A stretch of DNA of 64,000 bases from Desulfatiglans sp. (lineage in GTDB: Bacteria > Desulfobacterota > DSM-4660 > Desulfatiglandales > HGW-15). The stretch is taken from the NCBI GenBank assembly GCA_012513605.1, contig JAAZBV010000154.1, positions 62,001 through 126,000 on the forward strand, written 5' to 3'. The notes under the pieces are model-generated. The model searched no databases. It was not told where the DNA came from and saw only the letters and a list, made by a program, of their open reading frames with translations. Below are positions 16,439 through 25,189 of this stretch, piece by piece (the first letter of the stretch is position 1; each line of letters begins with the position of its first letter). Both the position numbers and the translations under genes were made by a program.

Positions 16439-16951
16439 CTATTTGAGCTGAACAAGCGCATTGTTGCATGCCTTGCAGAATGCCTCACCATCACCCACCT
16501 CAGTATCGCAATAGGGGCAATAGCAGGCATCCTTTTCCACATGTTCATGTTGATCCCTCTGTTTCCTTTCGGGCCTGGGCTTTCCTGCCAGCCGGTCTTC
16601 ATAATCCTTGATTGCAAGCAGCAGGGCATCTGCCCCAAGGTTTGAACAGTGGAGCTTGTTTTTAGGAAGCCCTTCAAGCGCCTCTGCAACATCCTTGTTT
16701 GTGATCTTTTTTGCCTCTTCTATTGTCTTGCCTTTTGCCATCTCAGTAAGCATGCTTGAAACAGCTATTGCCGCGCCGCAGCCAAAGGTCTGGAATTTGA
16801 TATCAGCTATCCTCTCATTCTCTATCTTGAGATATATGGTCATCATATCGCCGCAAAGGGGGTTGCCGACCTCACCGATTGCATCAGCGTTTTCTATTGT
16901 CCCGACATTCCTCGGTTTTTTAAAATGATCCATAACCGTCTTTGAATACAT
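16439..16951 (-). CDS. NifU/IscU-type Fe-S scaffold with C-terminal zinc ribbon
   Basis: 170 residues. Residues 1-125 are the IscU/NifU N-terminal scaffold with three cluster-binding Cys: GNPLCGD (Cys34), FQTFGCGAAIA and KLHCSNLGADAL. Scaffold proteins assemble [2Fe-2S] clusters from sulfur given by a desulfurase. The last 35 residues add a separate zinc-ribbon-like tail, CPYC then CKAC, after a charged His/Glu linker. That tail is absent from classic IscU. It is the first gene of the minus-strand set and directly upstream of the NifS homologue; AGGAGG-like purines precede the start. Confidence 0.92.
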   Translation of the reverse strand: MYSKTVMDHFKKPRNVGTIENADAIGEVGNPLCGDMMTIYLKIENERIADIKFQTFGCGAAIAVSSMLTEMAKGKTIEEAKKITNKDVAEALEGLPKNKLHCSNLGADALLLAIKDYEDRLAGKPRPERKQRDQHEHVEKDACYCPYCDTEVGDGEAFCKACNNALVQLK

Positions 16952-17109
16952 GATTTTTGCCTCCTTTTTAACCCGTGCACAGGCCTTGTATTTTTTATCA
17001 TCTCATGAATGCTAATGATAATGATGTAATACAGATTAAACATCTTTATATCATAGTAAAGTACCGGGAGTAGATAACCTGAAGGGGGTCTGTGTCAAGG
17101 ATTTTTTTA

Positions 17110-17841
17110 TTAAATACTATTGTTTGGGATATTATTTCTGTTGATCCACCCCTTGTGCAGGGCAGTTGCGACAAGAACCCCGTCTGCTCCTGCTGCGTTA
17201 AGCCGGGCCAGATGCACAGGCGATTTTACACCTCCCCCGGAAATAAGTGTGTGATAAGGAAACACCCTTCGCGCCCGGCTTATAAGCCCTGTATCGGGCC
17301 CTTCACCCGAACCTACAAGGTCAAGGGTCAGGATGATAAAACTCTTAATGCCCTTTCCTGATAACCTCTTTATTGCCTCTACAGGGTCAACCCCCTTGAG
17401 TTCATCTGCCTTTGAAAGTACCACACCTTTTTTGATGTCTATGCTCAGGACAAGACAATCAGGGTTAATTTGCTTTGTAATTTCGGATATTTGATCAATA
17501 TCAGATATGGTCTCAGTTCCAATTATTATCTTGTCTGCGCCTGCCCTTTTTATAGTTAAAGCCGAGCCTGCATCTGAAACTCCTGCATCAACCATAAGGG
17601 ATATGCCCTGTGACTTAAGATGGGGAAAGAGCCCCCTGTTACACCCCCTGTTAAGGATAGAGTCAAGGTCAGCAATGTAAACCTGATCACTGCCGGTGAC
17701 CTTGGTTAAGGCATTTGCTATTTCCAGCGGGTCGCTTCCACAAGCAAGGGTACTTTTCACAGGCATGTAATTATCACGCTCTCCCCTTACTGCATGCACA
17801 ACCTCGCCATTAAGGAGATCAATTACCGGTATTATCAACAC
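17110..17841 (-). CDS. HisA-like TIM-barrel protein
   Basis: 243 residues with the start IPVIDLLNGEVVHAVRGER and a LISGGGVKSPVHL phosphate-binding loop, plus IADLDSI and MVDAGVSDAG. This is the HisA/HisF barrel pattern but differs from true HisA and fits the COG1411 'HisA-related' group. Members in archaea and methylotrophs cluster with tetrahydromethanopterin or methanofuran-type cofactor genes; I recall this association but cannot test it here. No other his genes are nearby. It overlaps the 3' end of the TPR lipoprotein gene by 23 bases in the same direction. Confidence 0.8.
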   Translation of the reverse strand: MLIIPVIDLLNGEVVHAVRGERDNYMPVKSTLACGSDPLEIANALTKVTGSDQVYIADLDSILNRGCNRGLFPHLKSQGISLMVDAGVSDAGSALTIKRAGADKIIIGTETISDIDQISEITKQINPDCLVLSIDIKKGVVLSKADELKGVDPVEAIKRLSGKGIKSFIILTLDLVGSGEGPDTGLISRARRVFPYHTLISGGGVKSPVHLARLNAAGADGVLVATALHKGWINRNNIPNNSI

Positions 17842-18493
17842 TTACTGCCTCAAGCGCCCCTTGCAGTTCAAGGGTCATTTCATCATCAGGTGCGATCTTT
17901 ATGAGTTTTTCAAGCTGATTGAATGCCTCTTCCTTTTTACCGGTTGCAAGGTAAAACTTTCCAAGAAAATAGTTAACATCAATATCGTTGGGAGAGAGTT
18001 TTGCCGCCTTTAATAATGCCTTTTCTGCCCCGGCAAGGTTACCCATTTTCTCATATGTCAGTGCCATGCCAAAATGGTTATCTGCCCTTTCTGGCTCCAC
18101 CTTTATGGCCTTTTTAAATACCCTGACAGCATCATCATATCTTTGCATCTCGCCGTAGGCCATCCCCAGGTTAAAGAAAATGCCAGACCCATAATAACCC
18201 AGCCTGATCGCCTCTTCATAATATTTCATCTCATTTTCATGATCGTTAAGCTGGCCGTGGCTGTATCCAAGGTGATACATGGCAAGACCGTTTTCAGGGT
18301 TTTCCTTGATAAAAAATTCATGAAGGATAATGCTCTTTTCATAATTCTGGTTCTTGAGCGCATCATCGGCCACCTCATCGCAGCTCATCCCGGATTGATG
18401 TGAGATATTTCTATTTACAGCGCCACACCCGGTAAAGATCTGCAAAACTAAGATCAGGGGTATAAATGCAGCGAATAACATGATTTTTTTCAC
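17819..18493 (-). CDS. TPR-repeat lipoprotein
   Basis: 224 residues. A lipoprotein signal (MKKIMLFAAFIPLILVLQIF then TGCG) gives a lipidated Cys near 23. Five to six TPR units follow, for example LAMYHLGYSHGQLNDHENEMKYYEEA, GIFFNLGMAYGEMQRYDDAVRVFKKA and NHFGMALTYEKMGNLAGAEKALL. TPR lipoproteins scaffold envelope complexes such as secretion or pilus assembly. The partner is unknown. It shares an operon-like overlap with the HisA-like gene, but that may be chance. Confidence 0.88.
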   Translation of the reverse strand: MKKIMLFAAFIPLILVLQIFTGCGAVNRNISHQSGMSCDEVADDALKNQNYEKSIILHEFFIKENPENGLAMYHLGYSHGQLNDHENEMKYYEEAIRLGYYGSGIFFNLGMAYGEMQRYDDAVRVFKKAIKVEPERADNHFGMALTYEKMGNLAGAEKALLKAAKLSPNDIDVNYFLGKFYLATGKKEEAFNQLEKLIKIAPDDEMTLELQGALEAVSVDNTGN

Positions 18494-18639
18494 AAGTACC
18501 TCTCCTGTGACAGGTTGATTAAACGACCTGAAAAAATTATTTTGTAAACTATTATTTACTGATATTATGCCAGTGAATCTGCAAATACAATAAATTTATC
18601 AGGATTCTGGGCAGTTAGCCTTGAAAACAGGAAGATACA

Positions 18640-20103
18640 ATGGGGGATATGGAAGAAAAACGGAAAGAGATTATAGCGGAATTCCTTTCATCATGGTTTA
18701 TAGGGAGAGGCTTTCTTTCATCAGACACCTATAAACGCACCATGTGGTCAGTAGATGAGCGGTTGAGCGCCTGTGATGCGGCCTACCACCTTACCATGAG
18801 AAAGGGTCTACCCGAACCAGGCGCAGAAGGCCGCCTGATCATGGCAGGCCATGAATGGCTCTTAAGACAATGGTTTTTAAAACCATTAAAGAAAAGAGAC
18901 ATTGAAATTGCAATGGAATGGTATTCAAAATATTCATGCGTTAAGGCATTTCCCAATGGACTGTTTGAGGCGTTGATGAATAGCGTTATTGGCGAAGAGG
19001 TATTTTTACCTATAGATATCTGGGGTTTTCCCGGAGGCCAGACCTTTCTGGCCGGTGTCCCATGCATGAGTTTTGAAGGCCCTGGCGGGATAGTCTCATT
19101 CATAGAGCCCCAGATGTGTAGATATTATGGCTCAATAATCCATGCCACAAAGGGCAGGCTCATGTATGAGGCGGCAGGCAAAAGGCATGCTGAGTTCGGT
19201 TACAGGGCTGACCCTGATGAAAGAATGGCCATTGCAAAACTCCTTTCAATATTTATAGGTAATGGCGGAAATCCTGTATTTACATCATGTGATGCAGCAG
19301 AGTTTATGCTCCCTGAGCTCTTCAGATCAATAGGCACAATTGGTCATGAGTTTTTAAGCGCCTTCCAGTCATTCTCAAAGCCGCTTGAAACAGCGGAACT
19401 GGAGGCAATGGAGAGATTTGTAATGGACGCAGGCAGCGCATCGCTTTTATCTGACCTTGTGGATGCAGAGACTGTAGGCATGGAAAATGCCATTACCATC
19501 ATGAAAAGATTTCCAGAAAATAGCAGGATAGGCATACGCGTTGATTCAGGAGATATTGCAGGGCAGTGTGCAAGATATTACAAAAGGATGCTTAAAGAGG
19601 GCATAGAAAACAGGATCATAGTATTTGAGGATGAGGTGACCCCCGAAAAGGTAAAAGAGGTATATACCCTGTTCAAACAGGAGACCGGAGCTGAACCGGA
19701 TACCATACTCTTCCCGGGTGCAGGGGGTTATTATTACAGGCAGTTCCACCGTGATACCCTATCTGCCGCATTTAAGAGATCCATGACAGGAGAAAACCCC
19801 AATATGAAATTCAGCAATTCACCCGGTAAGGAGTCAATCCCCGGCAGAGTTAGGGTATATGAGCAGGGGGATCAGCTTGTTATTGCGGATAAAACTGAAG
19901 AGATAGATGGTATACCATTATTTGTTAAGCTTGTTGAAAAAGGAAAAATTATCAACCCAGAGGATATGGATTTTATGGCCCAGACAGCGAGGGCAAACAG
20001 GACATGGGGGAGATATAGAGGTTTTACACTGTCACCAAAGATAACCGAATGGAAGGCCCTCTTTAATGAGATGAAACAGAAGGCAATAAAGGGTGTTTCA
20101 TAA
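18640..20103 (+). CDS. nicotinate phosphoribosyltransferase-like protein
   Basis: 487 residues. The pattern matches the NAPRTase/NAMPT family, which makes nicotinate mononucleotide for NAD salvage. Seen are GFPGGQTFLAG, GTIGHEF with the catalytic-type His, RIGIRVDSGDIAGQ (the xRxDSGD motif of the barrel), a phosphate-loop-like FSNSPGKESIPG and a final FVKLVEKGK segment. The N-terminal 'DTYKRTMW' replaces the usual DLYQLTM, so assignment to nicotinate rather than nicotinamide or another base is uncertain. It stands alone on the plus strand, divergent from the TPR lipoprotein. Confidence 0.8.
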   Translation: MGDMEEKRKEIIAEFLSSWFIGRGFLSSDTYKRTMWSVDERLSACDAAYHLTMRKGLPEPGAEGRLIMAGHEWLLRQWFLKPLKKRDIEIAMEWYSKYSCVKAFPNGLFEALMNSVIGEEVFLPIDIWGFPGGQTFLAGVPCMSFEGPGGIVSFIEPQMCRYYGSIIHATKGRLMYEAAGKRHAEFGYRADPDERMAIAKLLSIFIGNGGNPVFTSCDAAEFMLPELFRSIGTIGHEFLSAFQSFSKPLETAELEAMERFVMDAGSASLLSDLVDAETVGMENAITIMKRFPENSRIGIRVDSGDIAGQCARYYKRMLKEGIENRIIVFEDEVTPEKVKEVYTLFKQETGAEPDTILFPGAGGYYYRQFHRDTLSAAFKRSMTGENPNMKFSNSPGKESIPGRVRVYEQGDQLVIADKTEEIDGIPLFVKLVEKGKIINPEDMDFMAQTARANRTWGRYRGFTLSPKITEWKALFNEMKQKAIKGVS

Positions 20104-20445
20104 GTACCAACCCTCATACTTTTTCTCTTGCTCTTGCTCTCTTAATATCAATTTTCAAGAGTAAGATCAAGATTCTATCCCCTGCGCCTCTTGTCCCGCC
20201 ATAGCCGAAAGGCGACGGCGGATGCACCTTGCGCCTTGCACCCTGTGCCTTGCGCCTTTCTGATACATCATCATTGCTCAAGGCTATTAAAAATATGAAA
20301 ATTAACATTTTTCCGTGCTGGTCGAATAAAACATCCATATTGCCTTTCTATATTCCATGTGCTAATTATCCTTCAGTATCAGGGATATTAGTATTTACAG
20401 GCAATCCCCCTTTGGTATAAGGCTGGTATAAGGAGAGTTTTTAAA
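20104..20445. other. intergenic region with CG-rich low-complexity repeat
   Basis: No gene is supported. About 20170-20265 holds a low-complexity stretch in which 'ttgcgcc' recurs, next to an imperfect palindrome around CCGCCATAGCC and GGCGACGGCGG (20195-20222). Stretches like this recur between genes in several bacterial genomes and are probably dispersed repeats. The ilvE ribosome site (AAGGAGAG) lies at its right end, near 20430. Confidence 0.5.
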
Positions 20446-21519
20446 ATGGAAATCACGACACAAAAAGTGGCACCGGATAAACTAAAAAAGAAACCGGAGG
20501 ATCAATCAAACCTGGCTTTTGGCGATATCTTTACAGACCATATGTTTGTTGTAGATTATAAAACAGGCAAAGGCTGGTACAACCCCCGCATTGTACCATA
20601 TGGAAATTTCAGCGTTGATCCTGCTGCCATGGCAATACATTATGGTCAGGAGATATTTGAGGGGCTAAAGGCATACAAGGCGGATGACGGCAGCATCTAT
20701 CTCTTCAGGCCGGAGGAGAACATAAAGAGATTCAACAGTTCGGCTATACGGATTTGCATGCCTGAGCTGGACCGCTCCCTATTCATGGATGCCATTAAAA
20801 AGCTCATACTCCTTGAACAGGATTGGATACCTAAAAATCAGGGCACATCCCTTTACATACGGCCTGCAATGTTTGCATCAGAACCGCACCTTGGCGTAAG
20901 ACCCGCAAAGGAATACATAGCCTTTATAATAGTTTGCCCTGTCGGGGCTTATTACAAGGAAGGGTTAAGCCCCATAAAGATATATGTAGAGGACAAATAT
21001 GTAAGGGCCTCTGTCGGTGGAATAGGCGAAGCAAAAACAGCCGGAAACTATGCCGCAAGCCTTCTTGCCGCTGAAGAGGCAAAAGCAAAGGGGTTTACAC
21101 AGGTTCTGTGGCTCGATGCATCACACAGGAAGTACATTGAAGAGGTGGGCACAATGAACATGTTCTTTGTTATTGATAACGAGGTCATAACCGCGCCCCT
21201 TGCCGGGAGCGTGCTTCATGGCATCACAAGGGACTCATCCATCCAGCTTGTTAAACGCTGGGGCATGAAGGTTGCTGAAAAGGCCATCTCCATAGACGAT
21301 GTAATTGCTGCCGCCAGAAATGGAAGGCTTACAGAGGCATTCGGCACAGGAACAGCCGCTGTTATTTCGCCTGTTGGTCAGATCACATACAGGGGCGAAG
21401 ACCATATTGTTGCAGGTGGCAAAATGGGTCAGTTGTCTCAAAGACTCTATGATGAGATAGTCGCTATACAGTATGGTAAAAAGGATGATCCCTTTGGCTG
21501 GAGGGTGAAGGTTAATTAG
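20446..21519 (+). CDS. ilvE: branched-chain amino acid aminotransferase
   Basis: 357 residues of the fold-type IV PLP family; it makes or degrades Leu, Ile and Val by transamination with 2-oxoglutarate. Motifs: MAIHYGQEIFEGLKAYK, YLFRPEENIKRFN, YIRPAMFASEPHLGV, GEAKTAGNYAASL with the PLP Lys, FVIDNEVITAPLAGSVLHGITRDS and EAFGTGTAAVISPVG. The length fits the longer (about 355 residue) type II BCAT group rather than the 309-residue E. coli form. A ribosome site (GGAGAG) precedes the ATG. It ends 7 bases from the convergent regulator gene. Confidence 0.95.
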   Translation: MEITTQKVAPDKLKKKPEDQSNLAFGDIFTDHMFVVDYKTGKGWYNPRIVPYGNFSVDPAAMAIHYGQEIFEGLKAYKADDGSIYLFRPEENIKRFNSSAIRICMPELDRSLFMDAIKKLILLEQDWIPKNQGTSLYIRPAMFASEPHLGVRPAKEYIAFIIVCPVGAYYKEGLSPIKIYVEDKYVRASVGGIGEAKTAGNYAASLLAAEEAKAKGFTQVLWLDASHRKYIEEVGTMNMFFVIDNEVITAPLAGSVLHGITRDSSIQLVKRWGMKVAEKAISIDDVIAAARNGRLTEAFGTGTAAVISPVGQITYRGEDHIVAGGKMGQLSQRLYDEIVAIQYGKKDDPFGWRVKVN

Positions 21520-21526
21520 ACCGGGG

Positions 21527-23275
21527 TTAGGGAATGCCAACCCGCCATACAAGGTCCTGGAAGCGGGCATCCGATCTGATAGGATCAAACCACTCCCAGG
21601 CCTTCAGCAGAACCATAAGTCCGTCGCGTTCTTTATAGGATTGTTCAAGGCATTTGATCGCATTATCTGCATCACCGGACCTTGCATAGTTTCTGGCCTG
21701 AAAGATCGCCCGTTTATCTTCACAAAGCGGTCGCTTTATCCCATCAACCGGGCTGTCCCCCATAGCTCCTAACTGCACATCAAGAGCCCAGCGGTAATAG
21801 CCGGGGTTTCCACCTTCCTTAAGTGCACGGCGCGCCTCTGCTGCTCCGCTATCAGTAAAAAACCCTGCCTTCTCATACTCTGTGATCATTTCCTCGATCC
21901 GGCACTGCGCCTCATAAACACGGGCAAGAACGAAATGAGCCCGCTGGTAGCCCGGATCAAGATCAAGTGCCTGGAACGCGTATGCCATTGCCTGCTGGTA
22001 ATCCCTGATCCACCAGCAGATTTCCTCCGCTACGCTGAGGAATATCAGGTTAACAGGATCAAGGCTGATGACGCTCCGCAGTTCTTCCAGTGTTTTTTCG
22101 GATTCCTGTTTTGTTGCTGCCAGGCCCGCTCGATAAATATGAGCCAGGGCATCATTAGGTTCGAAATTCCGTGCACTGTCCAATGCCTGCTCTGCTCGGT
22201 CCCAGTCCCAGTCATGGAAAAGACATACCATTGCTTTAACCCCATGTGCCTGGGCGAGCCGCTGGTCCATATTCAAAGCCTGTTCAGCAGACCTTCCCGC
22301 CATAGTAAGCAATTGCCGCTGTTTCATAACGCTTAAGTTGTTTCCGGTCGGCAAACCGCCGGTCAGGTAAGCGCTGGCAAGTGATGCGTGTGCTTCAGCA
22401 AACAGGGGGTCTCCGGCGACAGCCTGTTCCAGAAAACTGATCCCGCGGCGTACATCCTCCGGTGTGTATTTAGCAAGAAAATACTGACCCTTAAGATAGG
22501 CTTCGAGAGCACCGGGATTTACGCGATGCTTCCTTTCAAGCGTCTCAGTTTCCTCCGGAGTAACAACAGCCCGGACCTCCCGGGCAATAGCCTGGGCAAT
22601 CTCGGAATGCATGGCAAGTACATCTCCAAGATCGCGATCATAGGTTTCAGCCCAGAAATGGTCATCGGTCGACCCATGAACCAACTGAGCACTGACGCGC
22701 ACCCGCTCCTTTGTGATTAGCACGGTACCCTCTATAATTGCCTCAACTCCAAGTTCACGGGCAATCTGGGGTACCTTCTTATTGGTCTGTTTGTAATTCA
22801 TCACCGATGTTCGGGAAATCACTTTAAGCATCTGAATCTTCGCAAGGGATGAAATCAACGCCTCTGTCATTCCATCTGCAAAATATTCCAGTTGCGGATC
22901 ACCTGTGATGTTGGTCAAAGGAAGGACTGCAATGGAGCGGATTTTTTCTTTTGGGATTTCCACCCGTTCGACAGGCGCAACCAGTCGGTAACCCCATCCC
23001 CGGACTGACGAAATATACTTTGGGGTCTCATCCAGGTCTCCTAGGGATTTTCTTAAAACCCGCACCCGCTGCGACAGTGTCTCATCATTCACATATTCAC
23101 CAGGCCAGACAGTCTCAAGAAGTTCCTGGCGACTTACCACATTCGGAGCACGCCTTGCCAGTGCTACCAGAAGTTGGAATGAGCGAGGTGAGAGGGTAAT
23201 AGTTTCATTCCTGCGGTTCACAGTATTGTTCCCGGTATCGACTGTCAGATCACCAATGAGGTATTGTTCGCCCAT
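21527..23275 (-). CDS. winged-helix transcriptional regulator with TolB-like and TPR domains
   Basis: 582 residues. Residues 1-100 form an OmpR/CadC-type winged helix (LSPRSFQLLVALARRAPNVVSRQELLETVW, ... RVRVLRKSLGD, VRGWGYRLVAPV). About 110-240 is the TolB-amino-like segment often fused to such regulators (SIAVLPLTNITGDPQLEYFADGMTEALISSLAKI). About 250-560 holds TPR-type helices (YLKGQYFLAKYTPEDVRRGISFLEQAV). There is no receiver domain and no clear membrane helix. It is divergent from the accessory cluster that starts near 23480, so it is the natural candidate regulator of that cluster, though the target is not shown. Confidence 0.9.
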   Translation of the reverse strand: MGEQYLIGDLTVDTGNNTVNRRNETITLSPRSFQLLVALARRAPNVVSRQELLETVWPGEYVNDETLSQRVRVLRKSLGDLDETPKYISSVRGWGYRLVAPVERVEIPKEKIRSIAVLPLTNITGDPQLEYFADGMTEALISSLAKIQMLKVISRTSVMNYKQTNKKVPQIARELGVEAIIEGTVLITKERVRVSAQLVHGSTDDHFWAETYDRDLGDVLAMHSEIAQAIAREVRAVVTPEETETLERKHRVNPGALEAYLKGQYFLAKYTPEDVRRGISFLEQAVAGDPLFAEAHASLASAYLTGGLPTGNNLSVMKQRQLLTMAGRSAEQALNMDQRLAQAHGVKAMVCLFHDWDWDRAEQALDSARNFEPNDALAHIYRAGLAATKQESEKTLEELRSVISLDPVNLIFLSVAEEICWWIRDYQQAMAYAFQALDLDPGYQRAHFVLARVYEAQCRIEEMITEYEKAGFFTDSGAAEARRALKEGGNPGYYRWALDVQLGAMGDSPVDGIKRPLCEDKRAIFQARNYARSGDADNAIKCLEQSYKERDGLMVLLKAWEWFDPIRSDARFQDLVWRVGIP

Positions 23276-23483
23276 AAAGTTCCTACAGTAAGGCTGATTG
23301 CTTCCCTGTAAATATCCGGATTTTTCTTGTTATCAGTAAAGCTTCATCGAATCATCATTAAAACATCATGCAAAGGCATGGCAATTATCGCATTATGTTC
23401 AGGTAAATCAAGTGTAAATATAAAGCTGATTTTAATGTTGAATCAAACCTTTATATTGAAGGGGAATAAGGAGGCCCTAACTT

Positions 23484-23555
23484 ATGTCACATACCCGAAT
23501 TTTTGTTATTTTCATTGCCATTATTATTTTTGTAATTGTTTTCGCAAGGATATAA
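23484..23555 (+). CDS. possible 23-residue membrane peptide
   Basis: ATG at 23484 follows AAGGAGG (23468-23474) with 9-base spacing and opens MSHTRIFV followed by an unbroken run of Ile, Phe and Val, ending ...FARI. It would be a single-pass mini membrane peptide. The good ribosome site and wholly hydrophobic core argue for translation; the short length makes chance possible. Another small membrane protein gene follows at 23687. Confidence 0.4.
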   Translation: MSHTRIFVIFIAIIIFVIVFARI

Positions 23556-23686
23556 CTAATAATCATGAATGATTTTACTTTGACATATAGAAACGAACTT
23601 CATATATTTTCCCCTTCCGGGTCAAATCTCTTTTCAACTTATCACTGCTTTACCTTTTTACATATAATGCCGAAGGGGGGATACCT

Positions 23687-23899
23687 ATGCGGGTTTTGGA
23701 AATCTTCTTTCTGATTTTGGCTATGGCTGTGATTATCTGGTCTTTAAGGCATAATAAAATGCTGAAGATCATGAATGCCTATGTCCTTGCGTTTTTTAAC
23801 ATGCATCTTAAAGGGATTGATTCACCGCTACTCGATGGGCCTTCATCGGAATATCCTGAAGTGATCCTGAAGACAAAAAGTAATGGGATTCTACAATAG
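23687..23899 (+). CDS. small single-pass membrane protein
   Basis: 70 residues with a GAAGGGGGG purine tract before the ATG. The N-terminus is one strong membrane helix (LEIFFLILAMAVIIWSL, about 4-20), followed by a basic stretch (RHNKMLKIMN) and a polar tail. No family is recognised. It lies ahead of the paralogous membrane protein genes and shares their direction. Confidence 0.5.
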   Translation: MRVLEIFFLILAMAVIIWSLRHNKMLKIMNAYVLAFFNMHLKGIDSPLLDGPSSEYPEVILKTKSNGILQ

Positions 23900-23932
23900 G
23901 ATGGTGAACAATGCGGTTGATTAAGAAAAATA

Positions 23933-23970
23933 TGAACATTCAACATCGAACGTCCAACTTTGAACATCCA
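23933..23970. repeat. short degenerate 'gaacattcaacatcgaac' repeat
   Basis: The stretch alternates GAACATT, CAACATC, GAACGTC, CAACTTT and GAACATC, a degenerate tandem of about 7 bases. A related wording (cttgaatgttgaatctcgatc) occurs near 253-276. Such stretches are scattered between genes in many bacterial genomes; no function is known. Confidence 0.4.
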
Positions 23971-24049
23971 ATGAAAAACAAAAAACAATGTATTCTGTGA
24001 TGCTACTATACGAAATACATATTAACCACACCTTTAAAAAGGAGGCGTT

Positions 24050-24673
24050 ATGAAACTTCAAAAACTTGGTGGGATTGCGATAATTGTTTCTATATTTGTA
24101 TGGTTTATTGCTGTTTTATTATACAACCGCTTTGGTCTTCCGAGCGATCCTGTTAAGGCGATGGAGGCATATTCGGTAGCCCCGGTTTATCCACATATTC
24201 CCCTGTTATTCATCGAGGTCTTATATATTTTATTAATGGCATTTTTCCTGGCTCTTCATGAGCGCATGCACGCCACAGCACCTTATCTCACGCGCATAAT
24301 GCTGATAGCCATTTCAGCAGCCACTGCTATGGGGTTTATGGAGGTAGTGATCTGGATTACAGGCATGCAATTGATTGTACCTACCCGGGATGTTTCGGCT
24401 TACAGAGCTCTCGATGCCATATTCAATGGCTTCTACAACGCAGCCGGTCATGCAGCTATGTGGGCTACGCTTTTCGCCGGATGGGCAATCCTGAAATCAA
24501 GAGCGTTTAAGCCTATTCTTGGCTGGCTGAGTATTGCAGCCAGTATTCTGGCGATACTCAAATTTATAATTCCCCAGTTAGGACTGGTATATCCATTTTA
24601 TATTGCTTATGTAGCCATCATCTGGATGGGAATCGAGATGCTGAGGAAAAAACCAAATATCGACAACCAGTGA
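24050..24673 (+). CDS. paralogous membrane protein 1 ('MKLQKLGG' family)
   Basis: 207 residues with about six hydrophobic segments. It begins MKLQKLGGIA, has LHERMHATAPYL near the middle and AILKSRAFKPILGWLS in the fifth segment. Two relatives lie at 25190 and 28678, with the same start, the same L-(H/Y)-E-R turn and the same A-(I/V)-L-(K/R)-(S/T) ... LGW motif. The general layout recalls the DUF4386-type integral membrane proteins, whose function is unknown. AAGGAGG precedes the ATG by 6-7 bases. Confidence 0.8.
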   Translation: MKLQKLGGIAIIVSIFVWFIAVLLYNRFGLPSDPVKAMEAYSVAPVYPHIPLLFIEVLYILLMAFFLALHERMHATAPYLTRIMLIAISAATAMGFMEVVIWITGMQLIVPTRDVSAYRALDAIFNGFYNAAGHAAMWATLFAGWAILKSRAFKPILGWLSIAASILAILKFIIPQLGLVYPFYIAYVAIIWMGIEMLRKKPNIDNQ

Positions 24674-25189
24674 ACTTGGCGCAGCATAAATGTAGAATGG
24701 CCGGATCATGCCTTAACAATTGCTGGACAAATCATTCTTTGAGGAATGTGCAGCTTGACATGGGCTACTTAAGTACACAGAGGGATAAATATAACGACAA
24801 ATATCCTTGTTAAACCAAGTTCTGTGGTTTTCGTAGAGTCAGGATTTACTCCTGACCATTTTTAGGTGGGGGATAAAACCCAATCCTTCTACTGAACTGC
24901 TTAACATGAAGCGCCTTGGCCTGAATACCAGGGCTATGGACTGATGCATGAATTCCAATTGACATAAAATATTGTGCGGCATATAAATTTACCATTCAAG
25001 CGGAAATTCCACTCACAACTTTACACAATTCAATATCTATAACCTGCATCGCTTTGAGAGAGACTGAGATGGCATTGGGTTTATTTTTCTGATCCTGACT
25101 TTGGTTTTTCATTAAATGATCTTTTGGCATGTAACTGTTAAGAGACTTATCTGCTGGTTAATATATCATTTTTTAATACAGGAGGATTT
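24674..25189. other. 516-base gap between paralogues; one hairpin
   Basis: No supported gene. GTCAGG (24838-24843) and CCTGAC (24851-24856) form a 6-bp hairpin with a 7-base loop followed by CATTTTT, a weak terminator candidate. The remainder is AT-rich with frequent stops in all frames, and may be remains of a lost gene. A GGAGG ribosome site for the next gene is at its right end. Confidence 0.45.

Noticed and set aside
20104-20445. Proline/serine-rich small frames in the CG-rich repeat
   Set aside because: Low-complexity translation with no ribosome site; treated as repeat DNA.
21520-21526. Shared bidirectional terminator between ilvE and the regulator
   Set aside because: Only 7 bases separate the convergent genes and no stem with T run could be shown.
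23327-23572. 81-residue plus-strand frame upstream of the accessory cluster
   Set aside because: Repetitive composition, no ribosome site, overlaps the better small membrane peptide frame.
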